Origin: Micromonospora pallida
GTDB lineage: Bacteria; Actinomycetota; Actinomycetes; Mycobacteriales; Micromonosporaceae
Direction: 5' to 3'
DNA length: 64,000 bases
Assembly: GCF_900090325.1 (NCBI RefSeq)
Contig: NZ_FMHW01000002.1
Span: forward strand, 7,193,001 to 7,257,000
Notes under the pieces: generated by a model
The model's database searches: none
Told to the model about the DNA's origin: nothing
What the model saw: only the letters and a program-made list of their open reading frames with translations
Made by a program: the position numbers and the translations under genes
Shown: in pieces, positions 8,907-18,665 of the stretch
How positions within the stretch are numbered: position 1 is the stretch's first letter
Layout of the letters: each line of letters opens with the position of its first letter

Positions 8907-10937
8907 TTGAGCGACACCACCGACGTGACGTCGGATGCTTCCAACGTCGCTGGCGAAGCCACCGCCGCCCCTGCCCGTCGTCGGCGGACCGGCACCGGCC
9001 TGTCCGCGATGCTGCTGCCGGAGCTGCAGAGCCTGGCCGCGTCGCTCGGCATCTCCGGCACCGCGCGGATGCGCAAGGTCGAGCTGATCGGCGCCATCAC
9101 CGAGCGGCAGGGCGGCGCCGCCGCCGGGGCCCCTCGACCGCGTGCCGAGGTCGCGGCCGCCGCAGCCACCCCCGTCCGCGAGGAGGTCCGGGCGGAGGTG
9201 CGGGAGACCGCCGAGCCGGCGGCCCCGCCGGCCGAGGCCGAGCCCCGGCCGCGGAGCCGGCGCAGCCGGGCCGCCGCCACCGCCGAGCGCGCCGCCGCGA
9301 CTGCGGCCGCCGCCCCGGTCAGCACCGAGGCGGCGCCGCGTGAGGCCGCCCCGGAGACCGCCGAGCGCACCGAGCGTCCGGAGCGGGCCGAGCGTGCGGA
9401 CCGCGGCGAGCGGGCGGAGCGGGGTGAGCGCGGGGAGCGTGGCGACCGGGCCGAGCGCAACGAGCGCGGTGACCGCGCGGAACGCGGCGAGCGGGCCGAG
9501 CGTGGCGACCGCAACGAACGGGCCGAGCGCAACGAACGGGCCGAGCGTGGCGAACGGGCCGAGCGCGGCGAGCGGGCGGACCGCAACGAGCGCGGCGACC
9601 GGGGCGAGCGGGCCGACCGTAACGAGCGGGGCCAGCGCGGCGACCGGGATCGCGACCGGGACCGGGACACCGACACCGACGACGACGGCGAGGGCGGCGG
9701 CCGGCGCGGCCGGCGCAGCCGGTTCCGGGACCGTCGCCGGGGCCGTGGCGAGCGCACCGAGGCCGGCGACACCGGCGGCGGGCGCGAGCCGCAGGTCAGC
9801 GAGGACGACGTGCTCGTCCCGGTGGCCGGCATCATCGACGTGCTGGACAACTACGCCTTCGTCCGGACCACCGGCTACCTGGCCGGTCCGAACGACGTGT
9901 ACGTCTCGATGTCCCAGGTCAAGAAGTACGGCCTGCGGCGCGGCGACGCCATCACCGGTGCGGTGCGCACGGCACGCGACGGTGAGCAGCGGCGGGACAA
10001 GTACAACCCGCTGGTGCGGCTGGACACGGTCAACGGCATGGAGCCGGAGGAGGCCCGCCGCCGTCCGGAGTTCTACAAGCTCACCCCGCTGTACCCGCAG
10101 GAGCGGCTGCGGCTGGAGACCGAGCCGCACATCCTCACCACCCGGGTCATCGACCTGGTCACGCCGATCGGCAAGGGCCAACGGGCGCTGATCATGTCGC
10201 CGCCCAAGGCCGGTAAGACCATGGTGTTGCAGGCGATCGCCAACGCGATCACCCACAACAACCCGGAGTGCCACCTGATGGTGGTGCTGATCGACGAGCG
10301 GCCCGAAGAGGTCACCGACATGCAGCGGTCGGTGAAGGGCGAGGTCGTCGCGGCCACGTTCGACCGTCCGCCGCAGGACCACACCACCGTCGCCGAGCTG
10401 GCGATCGAGCGGGCCAAGCGCCTGGTCGAGCTGGGGCACGACGTGGTCGTGCTGCTCGACTCGGTGACCCGGCTCGGCCGGTCGTACAACCTGGCGGCGC
10501 CGGCCAGCGGCCGGATCATGTCCGGTGGTATCGACTCGACCGCGCTCTACCCGCCGAAGCGCTTCCTCGGCGCGGCGCGGAACATCGAGAACGGCGGCTC
10601 GCTGACCATCCTCGCCACCGCCCTGGTGGAGACCGGGTCGGTGATGGACACGGTCATCTTCGAGGAGTTCAAGGGCACCGGCAACGCGGAGCTGAAGCTG
10701 GACCGGAAGATCGCCGACAAGCGGGTCTTCCCGGCCATCGACATCCACACCTCCGGCACCCGTAAGGAGGAGATCCTGCTCGCGCCGGAGGAGCTGGCCA
10801 TCAATCGCAAGCTCCGCAAGGTCCTGCACTCGCTGGACTCGCAGGCGGCGCTGGACCTGCTGCTGGACAAGCTCAAGCAGACCCGGACCAACATCGAGTT
10901 CCTGATGCAGATCGCCAAGTCGACGCCGGGCGAGTAG
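8907..10937 (+). CDS. rho: Transcription termination factor Rho
   Basis: Hexameric RNA-dependent ATPase that terminates transcription. The product is 676 residues, far longer than the 419 of E. coli Rho. The Rho_N helical domain is at about 31-67 (LPELQSLAASLGISG). Residues about 68-298 are an inserted low-complexity region. Within it, residues 152-256 are almost only x-E-R / x-D-R triplets (AERGERAERNERGDR and so on). The OB-fold RNA-binding domain starts near 300 (LVPVAGIIDVLDNYAFVRTT). The ATPase core has Walker A SPPKAGKTMVLQ and Walker B VVVLLDSVTRLGRSYN. The TTG start follows AAGGAA with good spacing. Arg-rich insertions are known in actinobacterial Rho, where they add RNA affinity; this one is long and very regular. 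Confidence 0.97.
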   Translation: MSDTTDVTSDASNVAGEATAAPARRRRTGTGLSAMLLPELQSLAASLGISGTARMRKVELIGAITERQGGAAAGAPRPRAEVAAAAATPVREEVRAEVRETAEPAAPPAEAEPRPRSRRSRAAATAERAAATAAAAPVSTEAAPREAAPETAERTERPERAERADRGERAERGERGERGDRAERNERGDRAERGERAERGDRNERAERNERAERGERAERGERADRNERGDRGERADRNERGQRGDRDRDRDRDTDTDDDGEGGGRRGRRSRFRDRRRGRGERTEAGDTGGGREPQVSEDDVLVPVAGIIDVLDNYAFVRTTGYLAGPNDVYVSMSQVKKYGLRRGDAITGAVRTARDGEQRRDKYNPLVRLDTVNGMEPEEARRRPEFYKLTPLYPQERLRLETEPHILTTRVIDLVTPIGKGQRALIMSPPKAGKTMVLQAIANAITHNNPECHLMVVLIDERPEEVTDMQRSVKGEVVAATFDRPPQDHTTVAELAIERAKRLVELGHDVVVLLDSVTRLGRSYNLAAPASGRIMSGGIDSTALYPPKRFLGAARNIENGGSLTILATALVETGSVMDTVIFEEFKGTGNAELKLDRKIADKRVFPAIDIHTSGTRKEEILLAPEELAINRKLRKVLHSLDSQAALDLLLDKLKQTRTNIEFLMQIAKSTPGE

Positions 10938-10991
10938 CCCGTCGGCAGGGCCGCCGCACTCGACGTCGAGGCGCTGGCGGTCGGCACACAT

Positions 10992-11033
10992 GCGGAAAGG
11001 GGCACGACCGTTCGCGGTCGTGCCCCTTTCCGC
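10992..11033. terminator. 19-bp perfect hairpin after rho
   Basis: Arms 10992-11010 and 11015-11033 are perfectly complementary (GCGGAAAGGGGCACGACCG) around a TTCG loop, 55 bases after the rho stop. The A/T-rich outer part gives CCCTTTCC on the 3' side, but no long T-tract follows. It is a strong candidate terminator for rho. Confidence 0.8.
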
Positions 11034-11059
11034 TGCTCACCGAGAGATCGCCCGCTGAA

Positions 11060-11103
11060 GTTTTCCTTCAGTTGGCTGGCAGGGTATTGAAAGTTCTGTT
11101 CGC
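11060..11103 (+). promoter_or_regulatory. Possible PHO-box-like 11-bp repeats
   Basis: GTTTTCC (11060), GTTGGCT (11071), a weak GGGTATT (11082) and GTTCTGT (11093) recur at exactly 11-base spacing, upstream of a phosphatase gene at 11124. Streptomyces PhoP boxes are 11-base direct repeats of GTTCACC. The matches here are 4-5 of 7 bases for three units and poor for one, so this is only a suggestion. Confidence 0.25.
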
Positions 11104-11123
11104 TGTCCGGTTGACTGGCATCC

Positions 11124-14100
11124 ATGCGTACCCGATCCGCCCGACTTGCCGGCGTGCTGCTGCTGACGCCGCTGCTCGGCCTGGCCGCGCCGATGCCGGT
11201 CGTCGCCGCGCCACCCGAGGTTGACACGGCCGCCGAGGACGTCCCCCGCGCCTCCTCCCACCCGAGCACGGTCACCACCCTGGCCGCCGCGGGCGTCGCG
11301 CCCGCCGACGGCCTGGAGACCGCGAAGACCACCCGCCCGGTCGCCCCCGGGCTCGACCTCACCTCCTTCGACCGGTACGACCAGCAGGGCTGGCTGCGTG
11401 CCGACGCGCTCACCGCCGACCTGACCGGCGGGCTCACCGTCGACTACGTCAACTCCGGCGCGGTCAGCCGGGCCGAGCCACTGCGCGGCGCGGTGGACGC
11501 CGCCCGCGCGGTCGCCGCGGTCAACGGCGACTTCTTCGACATCAACAACTCTGGTGCCGCCCAGGGCGTCGGCATCCGCGCTGGCGAGCTGGTCCAGTCG
11601 CCGGTCGCCGGGCACACCAACGCGGTGGCGGTCACCGCCGAGGGACTCGGCCGGGTGATCCAGGTGCACTTCGAGGGCACCGCGACCCTGCCCGGCGGGC
11701 CGGTGAACCTGACCCAGTTCAACAACATGGTCCAGGGCAACGGCATCGGCGTCTTCACCGCACTCTGGGGCTCGTACGACCGGGGTCGGGCGGTGGAGGG
11801 CGCCGCCCGGGTCACCGAGGTCACCCTGGTCGACGGTCGGGTCGCCACGGTCGCCGACCGCGCCGGCAGCGGACCCATCCCGGCCGGCACCACCATCCTG
11901 CTCGGCCGGGACGCCGGGGCCGCCGCGCTCGCCGCGCTGCGACCGGACGACGCGGTCACCGTCGCCTACCGGCCCAGGCCGTCCGACGGCAGCAGCCTGC
12001 ACGCCGCAGTCGGCGGCGGCAACGTGCTGGTCCGCGACGGCGTGGTGCAGAACATCGCGGACGCCTCGCTGGCGCCCCGTACCTCGGTCGGGTTCACCGC
12101 CGACGGACGCAAGATGATCATGCTCACGGTGGACGGCCGGCAGGTCGACAGCCGGGGCGTCACCCAGACCGAGATGGGCCGGATGATGGCCGAACTCGGC
12201 GCGCACCACGCGCTCAACCTCGACGGCGGCGGCTCCTCCACGCTGCTCGCCCGGGAGCCCGGCGCGGCCACCGTCCAGGTGGAGAACAGCCCCTCCGACG
12301 GCAGCGAGCGGGCCGTCCCCAACGGCCTGGCCATCTACGCGCCGAAGGGCAGCGGCCGGCTCACCGGCTACTGGCTGGAAACCGCCACCGACCCGACCGC
12401 CGCGCCCGGCGTCGCCCCGGTCCGGGGCGGCCGACCCGACCGGGTCTTCCCCGGCCTGACCCGCCGGCTCACCGCCGCCGGCCACGACGAGACGTACGGC
12501 CCGGCGGCCGGCACGCCGAAGTGGCGGGCCAACCCGGCGGCCCAGGGCACCGTCGACGCCGACGGGGTCTTCCGGGCCATCCGTCCCGGTCGGACCACCG
12601 TCACCGCCTGGCGCGACGAGGCCCGGGGCACCCTCGACCTCACCGTGCTCGGCCCGCTGGCCCGTGTCGACGCCACCGTCGACCGGGTGGGGCTCGACGG
12701 CACTGGCGGCACCGGCGTCTTCGGGGTGGTCGGCTACGACGCCGAGGGGAACACCGCGCCGATCGAGTCCGCCGACCTGTCCCTCGACTACGACCGGGAC
12801 CTGCTGCGGATCACCCCCACGGCCGACGGCAACCTGACCGTCGTCGCGCTGAAGGACAGCGGCTCGGCCCTGGTCACCGTCACCGTGGCCGGGCAGCGCA
12901 CCGTGCTGCCGGTGACCGTCGGTCTCGCCGACGTGCCGGTCGCCGGGTTCGACGACGCCGCGAAGTGGAAGTTCAGCGCCGCCCGCGCCACCGGCTCGGT
13001 CGCGCCGGTGGCCGGGTACACCGGCACCGGCCTGCGGATGTCGTACGACTTCGGTCAGTCCACCGGCACCCGGGCCGCGTACGCCGACCCGCCGGCCTGG
13101 ATCACCGTGCCGGGGCAGCCACAGGCGTTCGGCATGTGGATCAAGAGCAACGGTCGTGGCGAGTGGCCCAGCCTGCACCTGCACGACGCACAGGACACCC
13201 AGCACGTGCTGCGCGGCCCGTACCTCACCTGGACCGGCTGGCGGTACGTCCAGTTCGACGTGCCGGCCGGGGTGCAGTACCCGCTGCGGGTGCGCCGGTT
13301 CTACGTGGCCGAGACCGACCCTGCCGCCAAGTACACCAGCGAGGTGGTCATCGACGACCTGGTGGCGAAGGTGTCGCCCACGGTGGAGGTCCCGGCCGAG
13401 CCGCACCGGACCGACCGGGTGGTACTCCGCGACGGCACCGTGGACGGCGCGCCCTGGCGGTTCGCGGTCCTCTCCGACGCGCAGTTCGTCGCGGCGAACC
13501 CGGACAGCGACCTGGTCGCCCAGGCCCGCCGGACGCTGCGCGAGGTGAAGGCGGCGAAGCCGGACTTCCTCGTCATCAACGGAGACTTCGTGGACACCGC
13601 CTACCCGGCGGACTTCGCCCTGGCCAAGCGGATCCTCGACGAGGAACTCGGCGGCGAGCTGCCCTACTACTACGTGCCGGGCAACCACGAGATCATGGGT
13701 GCCCCGATCGCCAACTTCGAGGCGGTCTTCGGCGCGCCCTCGCGGGTGTTCGACCACAGGGGAACCCGCTTCGTCACGCTGAACACCTCGGCCGGAACCC
13801 TGCGCGGTGGCGGCTTCGACCAGGTCCGTGCGCTGCGGACCGCGTTGGACTCCGCCGCCGGTGACGACGCGGTCGGTTCGGTGGTCGTGCTGCACCACCA
13901 CCCGCCGCGGGACCCCGGCGCGGCCAAGGCCAGCCAGCTCACCGACCGGAAGGAGGCGGCGCTGGTGGAGCAGTGGCTGACCGACTTCCAGCACCGCACC
14001 GGCAAGGGCGCGCTCTTCGTCGGCGGCCACGTCGGCACGTTCCACGCCGAGCGGGTCGACGGGGTGCCGTTCGTGATCAACGGCAACGCCGGCAAGGGCC

Positions 14101-14567
14101 CGTCCAGCCCCGCCGACCAGGGCGGCTTCACCGGCTGGACGATGGTCGGGGTGGACCCGGTCACCCGGCAGGAGGCCGAACGGGCCCGCCGTGACCCGCT
14201 GGTCGAGGGGCCGCGCTGGGTGGCCGTCGAGTTCCGGGCGCACGTCGACCGGCTCACCCTGACCGCGCCCGACACCGTCGCGGTCGGCACCCCGGCGTCG
14301 GTCACCGCCACGATCACCCAGCCCGGTAACCGGGTGGTGCCGGTGGCCGGTCCGGTCAGCGCCGACTGGTCGGCCTCGCCGAGCGTCCACATCGGTACGG
14401 AGGACGGGGTGAAGCCCTGGCACGTGGCCCGCTTCGACCCGGCCACCGGCACGCTCACCGCGCTGCGTCCGGCGGATTCGGTGGTGCTCGCGGTGACCGT
14501 CAACGGCGTCCGCGCGGAGGCGACGGTCACCCTGACCGCCGCAGCCGCAGCTACCCCCGCCGCCTGA
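11124..14567 (+). CDS. Secreted phosphodiester glycosidase / metallophosphoesterase
   Basis: Large exported two-enzyme protein, 1147 residues. A Sec signal peptide covers residues 1-29 (RTRSARLAGVLLLTPLLGLA, AxA-type site). Residues about 80-410 form a phosphodiester glycosidase (NAGPA) domain with VNGDFFDINNSG (133-144) and LNLDGGGSSTLLA (about 363). Ig/Big-like and jelly-roll-like regions follow (about 430-750). A calcineurin-type metallophosphoesterase starts near 778 with LSDAQF, then VINGDFVDTA, VPGNHEI and GGHVGTFH. The first motif has Gln where His is usual, and the last is GHVG rather than GHxH. A Big-like C-terminal domain closes the protein. It probably removes sugar-phosphodiester groups and phosphate outside the cell. 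The true substrate is unknown. Confidence 0.88.
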   Translation: MRTRSARLAGVLLLTPLLGLAAPMPVVAAPPEVDTAAEDVPRASSHPSTVTTLAAAGVAPADGLETAKTTRPVAPGLDLTSFDRYDQQGWLRADALTADLTGGLTVDYVNSGAVSRAEPLRGAVDAARAVAAVNGDFFDINNSGAAQGVGIRAGELVQSPVAGHTNAVAVTAEGLGRVIQVHFEGTATLPGGPVNLTQFNNMVQGNGIGVFTALWGSYDRGRAVEGAARVTEVTLVDGRVATVADRAGSGPIPAGTTILLGRDAGAAALAALRPDDAVTVAYRPRPSDGSSLHAAVGGGNVLVRDGVVQNIADASLAPRTSVGFTADGRKMIMLTVDGRQVDSRGVTQTEMGRMMAELGAHHALNLDGGGSSTLLAREPGAATVQVENSPSDGSERAVPNGLAIYAPKGSGRLTGYWLETATDPTAAPGVAPVRGGRPDRVFPGLTRRLTAAGHDETYGPAAGTPKWRANPAAQGTVDADGVFRAIRPGRTTVTAWRDEARGTLDLTVLGPLARVDATVDRVGLDGTGGTGVFGVVGYDAEGNTAPIESADLSLDYDRDLLRITPTADGNLTVVALKDSGSALVTVTVAGQRTVLPVTVGLADVPVAGFDDAAKWKFSAARATGSVAPVAGYTGTGLRMSYDFGQSTGTRAAYADPPAWITVPGQPQAFGMWIKSNGRGEWPSLHLHDAQDTQHVLRGPYLTWTGWRYVQFDVPAGVQYPLRVRRFYVAETDPAAKYTSEVVIDDLVAKVSPTVEVPAEPHRTDRVVLRDGTVDGAPWRFAVLSDAQFVAANPDSDLVAQARRTLREVKAAKPDFLVINGDFVDTAYPADFALAKRILDEELGGELPYYYVPGNHEIMGAPIANFEAVFGAPSRVFDHRGTRFVTLNTSAGTLRGGGFDQVRALRTALDSAAGDDAVGSVVVLHHHPPRDPGAAKASQLTDRKEAALVEQWLTDFQHRTGKGALFVGGHVGTFHAERVDGVPFVINGNAGKGPSSPADQGGFTGWTMVGVDPVTRQEAERARRDPLVEGPRWVAVEFRAHVDRLTLTAPDTVAVGTPASVTATITQPGNRVVPVAGPVSADWSASPSVHIGTEDGVKPWHVARFDPATGTLTALRPADSVVLAVTVNGVRAEATVTLTAAAAATPAA

Positions 14568-14580
14568 CCCTGACCCCTCC

Positions 14581-14614
14581 CGGGCGGGTCCCCGCGTCAG
14601 CGGGGGCCCGCCCG
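14581..14614. terminator. Bidirectional hairpin between convergent genes
   Basis: Arms 14581-14595 (CGGGCGGGTCCCCGC) and 14600-14614 pair over 15 positions with one T-G wobble, around a GTCA loop. It lies in the 61-base gap between the glycosidase gene (+) and the PstS-like gene (-), so it can serve both. Confidence 0.7.
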
Positions 14615-14628
14615 TCCCGTCCGAACCC

Positions 14629-16215
14629 TCAGGCTCGGCGGGCGCAGAGGTCGCGGAATCGGTGGTCCCCGCAGGGCGGGTAGCCCTCCTGCTCGAGGAG
14701 ACGGGCCGGAGTGGTGTCCGAGTCCGCCGGGACGGCTGACGTCAGGTGCCGGACGAACTCCGCCGCCAGGCTCGACGTCCCGGCCGGCGGGCTGCGGTGG
14801 TAGGCGTACTCGACGGTCCAGAAGGGGTACCGGTCGAGCTGCTCCGGGCTGGGGCTGACCCCGTCGATCCGTACCTCGATCACGTCGTCGCCGGCCTTGC
14901 GGGCCTGCGGGGTGTCGGCGTACCCGATCGCCCCGGGCACCCCGGCGACCCGGTCGAGCAGGTCGCCGGTGGTGTCCGTCTCGCAGAGGTACGGCGGCGG
15001 GACGCCGGGGCCGGGCGGGCGGCAGCCCGGCGCGTTCAGCCCGCGCTGTCGGCCCGGCGTGGACCCGTCGCCCAGCACGTACTGCTCGAACACTCGCCGG
15101 CTGCCGGACCGGCTGTTCCGCCCGACGAGGATGATCTCGGCAGCGGAGTACCGGGCGTCGATGTCGCGCCAGGTGCGGATCCGGCCGGCGAAGATGTCCC
15201 GGACCTGGGCCAGGGAGAGGTCGACCGGGCCGGTGGCGCTGCCCCGGACCCCGGCGTTGACCACGAGGCTGTACGGCACGATGGCCACCGGCTGCCCGAC
15301 CAGGTCCCGCCGCTGCTGGTCGTCGAGCAGGGCCGGGCCGTCGTGCAGGGCGACGTCCGGCGATTCGGGCATGCTGACCCGCCGGATCCCGTCCGCGCTG
15401 TCCACGAAGTCCGAGCCGAGGTGGGCGCCGGCGTCGGCGCAGAACCGGTTGTACGAGCCGATCGCCTGGAGGGCGGCGCTGGCGAAGGCGCTTGACCCGA
15501 CCACCTGTCCGGTGCCGCGTACGCAGGTCGGGTCGCCGGGCCGGGGCGGGCGCAGATCGGCCGACTGGGCGAGGATCACCATGGTCAGTGCCCCGGCGGC
15601 GAGCGACGCCACGCCGGCGGTGCCGATCCGCCACCGCCAGATCCGGTTCTTCTTGTCCTGTGCCCGGGCGTCGACGATCTCACCGCCCCGGAGCAGGCCG
15701 CCGACCCGGACCGTGCCGTCGTCGTGGTGCCCGGAGAGGAGGACCAGCAGTTTGAAACGGTAGCCGGCGTTGAAGTGGGCCGGCGGCAGGACCACCCCGG
15801 TCCCGTCGCCGTCGACGGTGGGGACGAAGACCTGCTCGATGTCCGTCGGGTGGCCGTCGGTGACGTCCACCAACTGGACCTTGCGTCGTCCGAAGTGGAC
15901 CCGTACCGGCAGTTGGTAGTCGGCCTCGGCGATGTCCCGGCTGCCGACGTTGGTGATCCTGATTACCGCCATCGAAGGCTCCGCGATGGCAGCGCCGCTC
16001 TCCCGGTCCCGCAGTTCGATCAGCCGGCCGGTTTCCGGCGGGCCGAGCGGGGAGTTGAACAGCACGTTGTACGACAGTCCCTTGCGCTGGGCCCGCCGGG
16101 CCCGCACCTCCTTCCAGGTGCCCCAACCGACGCTGGCGGCCAGCAGCACCAGCAGGCCCAGCGCCGAACTCTGCCCCAGCAGGGCTTGCAGTGCCGCGTC
16201 CCGGACCCCGTTCAT
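14629..16215 (-). CDS. Membrane-anchored PstS-like substrate-binding protein
   Basis: 528-residue protein with an unusual build. A hydrophobic segment is at about 12-31, then a soluble domain at about 45-190 ([20 protein letters not shown]...[19 protein letters not shown]), a second transmembrane helix at about 196-217, and a PBP-like domain from about 233 to the end. The last has the phosphate-binding-protein pattern: [11 protein letters not shown], then [51 protein letters not shown], and GAIGYADT. A phosphate or related oxyanion sensor/binder is likely, but no pst permease genes are nearby. ATG 16215 is the only good start. The first soluble domain would face the other side of the membrane from the PBP domain, hinting at signalling; that part is inference. 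Confidence 0.72.
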   Translation of the reverse strand: MNGVRDAALQALLGQSSALGLLVLLAASVGWGTWKEVRARRAQRKGLSYNVLFNSPLGPPETGRLIELRDRESGAAIAEPSMAVIRITNVGSRDIAEADYQLPVRVHFGRRKVQLVDVTDGHPTDIEQVFVPTVDGDGTGVVLPPAHFNAGYRFKLLVLLSGHHDDGTVRVGGLLRGGEIVDARAQDKKNRIWRWRIGTAGVASLAAGALTMVILAQSADLRPPRPGDPTCVRGTGQVVGSSAFASAALQAIGSYNRFCADAGAHLGSDFVDSADGIRRVSMPESPDVALHDGPALLDDQQRRDLVGQPVAIVPYSLVVNAGVRGSATGPVDLSLAQVRDIFAGRIRTWRDIDARYSAAEIILVGRNSRSGSRRVFEQYVLGDGSTPGRQRGLNAPGCRPPGPGVPPPYLCETDTTGDLLDRVAGVPGAIGYADTPQARKAGDDVIEVRIDGVSPSPEQLDRYPFWTVEYAYHRSPPAGTSSLAAEFVRHLTSAVPADSDTTPARLLEQEGYPPCGDHRFRDLCARRA

Positions 16216-16379
16216 GCGCGCCGGACCTTTCTCGACCGCCCGTTGTCGAATTCTGCCAATGGTGGAGCAGGTCATTGTCAGGCTATTAGCGGGAGTCAAT
16301 TGTCGCGGCAGCGTCGACGATTTCCTGAATTGTTGGTGAGCGGAAATCGTCGAAAAGGTGTCCGGCGGGGAAAGCGTTG

Positions 16380-16886
16380 TCAGGCGGTCGTCGAGGAACC
16401 CGATGACCCGGTCGGCGGGTGCACGGCGGCCGGGCGGCCGGGGGTCACCTCGGGCACCGGCAGCGGCAGCGGGCGGTTGGCCAGGAACCGCTCGTGCAGC
16501 CGGCGGATGGGCTCCTCGCCGACCCGGTCCTCGGCCGGGCGGGCCGCGTCTCGCCGGAGGCACTCCTCGAGTGGCACGTCGGTGAAGTCGTGCACCTCGA
16601 AGGTGGCCCCGTGCTGGGCGGCCAGCCGGGCCCACTCGCGCAGGGTCCGGGCGGGCAGGTTGGTGTCGTCCACGCAGACGTCCACCCGGGCCCGCAGCAG
16701 TGCCTCCACCTGTGCCCGCTGGGCGGTGTTGACCTGGGACTCCGCCCACTGGGTGAACAGTCGGGCACCGTGCAGCATCCGACGCAGGTCGTCCCGGTTG
16801 ACCCGGACGACCGAGGGTTGCAGCGTCCGGGCGAAGGTGGTCTTGCCGGAGGCGGGTAACCCCCGGGTGGCGATGAGACGGGTCAC
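16380..16886 (-). CDS. P-loop nucleotide kinase (polynucleotide kinase-like)
   Basis: 168-residue soluble kinase. [13 protein letters not shown] (residues 8-20) is a Walker A loop. [30 protein letters not shown] and the C-terminal [12 protein letters not shown] match the small T4-Pnkp-type kinase family (AAA_33), which phosphorylates nucleic acid ends or small metabolites. The substrate cannot be deduced. GTG 16886 is preferred because the hexamer TACCGT lies 7 bases upstream on the coding strand, the leaderless layout. GTG 16895 and an ATG at 17000 are alternatives. It precedes the PstS-like gene on the same strand with a 164-base gap. Confidence 0.75.
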   Translation of the reverse strand: MTRLIATRGLPASGKTTFARTLQPSVVRVNRDDLRRMLHGARLFTQWAESQVNTAQRAQVEALLRARVDVCVDDTNLPARTLREWARLAAQHGATFEVHDFTDVPLEECLRRDAARPAEDRVGEEPIRRLHERFLANRPLPLPVPEVTPGRPAAVHPPTGSSGSSTTA

Positions 16887-17094
16887 TCCGGTCACGGTAA
16901 TGGGCCCGGCCGGGGCGGGAATGCGGGTGGAGAGGAGTGCGTTGGGGGAGCTGTGCGGCCCGGTTTCCGGGCTGGCGGAGGCCCATGGCACACTGGTCAA
17001 TCGGCCACCGGTTCCGGTTCACGCCCGACCCGGCGCGGGCATCACGCGCGGGGATGGCGACCCGGCGACCATCCACGAGAGGACCGAAGGCGAC

Positions 17095-17319
17095 ATGAAA
17101 GCCAACATCCACCCGGAGTACGTGACCACGCAGGTCACCTGCTCCTGCGGCAACTCCTTCACGACCCGCAGCACCGCCAAGGGCGGCTCGATCCACGTCG
17201 AGACGTGCAGCGCCTGCCACCCGTTCTACACGGGCAAGCAGCGGGTGCTCGACACCGCTGGTCGGGTCGCGAAGTTCCAGCAGAAGTACGCCAAGGTTCA
17301 GGCGAAGAAGGCCAAGTAG
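17095..17319 (+). CDS. rpmE: Ribosomal protein L31 (zinc-binding form)
   Basis: 74-residue large-subunit protein at the ribosome bridge. Cysteines C16 and C18 (TCSCGNSF) and C38 and C41 ([12 protein letters not shown]) make the zinc ribbon of the C+ form, which is normally made when zinc is plentiful. The Lys-rich tail ([11 protein letters not shown]) is typical. ATG 17095 lies after GAAGG and gives the standard [11 protein letters not shown]-terminus. prfA follows after 95 bases, as in other actinobacteria. Confidence 0.97.
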   Translation: MKANIHPEYVTTQVTCSCGNSFTTRSTAKGGSIHVETCSACHPFYTGKQRVLDTAGRVAKFQQKYAKVQAKKAK

Positions 17320-17414
17320 CTGTTCGTTCGACGCCCGCGTCCGGTTTCGCACCGGGCGCGGGCGTCGTCCGTATCCGCCCCCGTTCCGCGCCGACCCGCA
17401 GGGAGAACGAGCAC

Positions 17415-18503
<1,089 letters not shown>

Positions 18504-18526
18504 GCGGGCGCGGCGACCCGCCCGTC

Positions 18527-18588
18527 GGGTGGTAGCAGGGGTCCCCTGTTACCGCTTTCTGCCGAGGAAGGGTCCCCTGCAACCACCC
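18527..18588. repeat. Palindromic intergenic repeat, copy 1
   Basis: Outer arms 18527-18541 and 18574-18588 pair except for one A-A. The left part GTGGTAGCAGGGGTCCCCT and the right part CCCCTGCAACCAC are identical to a second element at 39173-39237. It lies between the convergent prfA (+) and diguanylate cyclase (-) genes. It looks like a REP-type dispersed element and may act as a two-way terminator. Confidence 0.8.
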
Positions 18589-18665
18589 GGGCGTCGGCGC
18601 GGGGACGCGGCACGCGCGAGCGGGAAGTGCGGGCGGTGGTGCCGGTGGGGTTGGGCGGCCCGGGG

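Noticed and set aside
11124..14567. Biosynthetic gene cluster or prophage hypothesis for the 11-16 kb region
   Set aside because: No assembly-line, integrase or structural phage genes are present; composition matches the surrounding sequence.
15724..17094. Long upstream extension of the rpmE frame
   Set aside because: It is antisense to the PstS-like and P-loop kinase genes; L31 begins at ATG 17095 and is 74 residues in the family.
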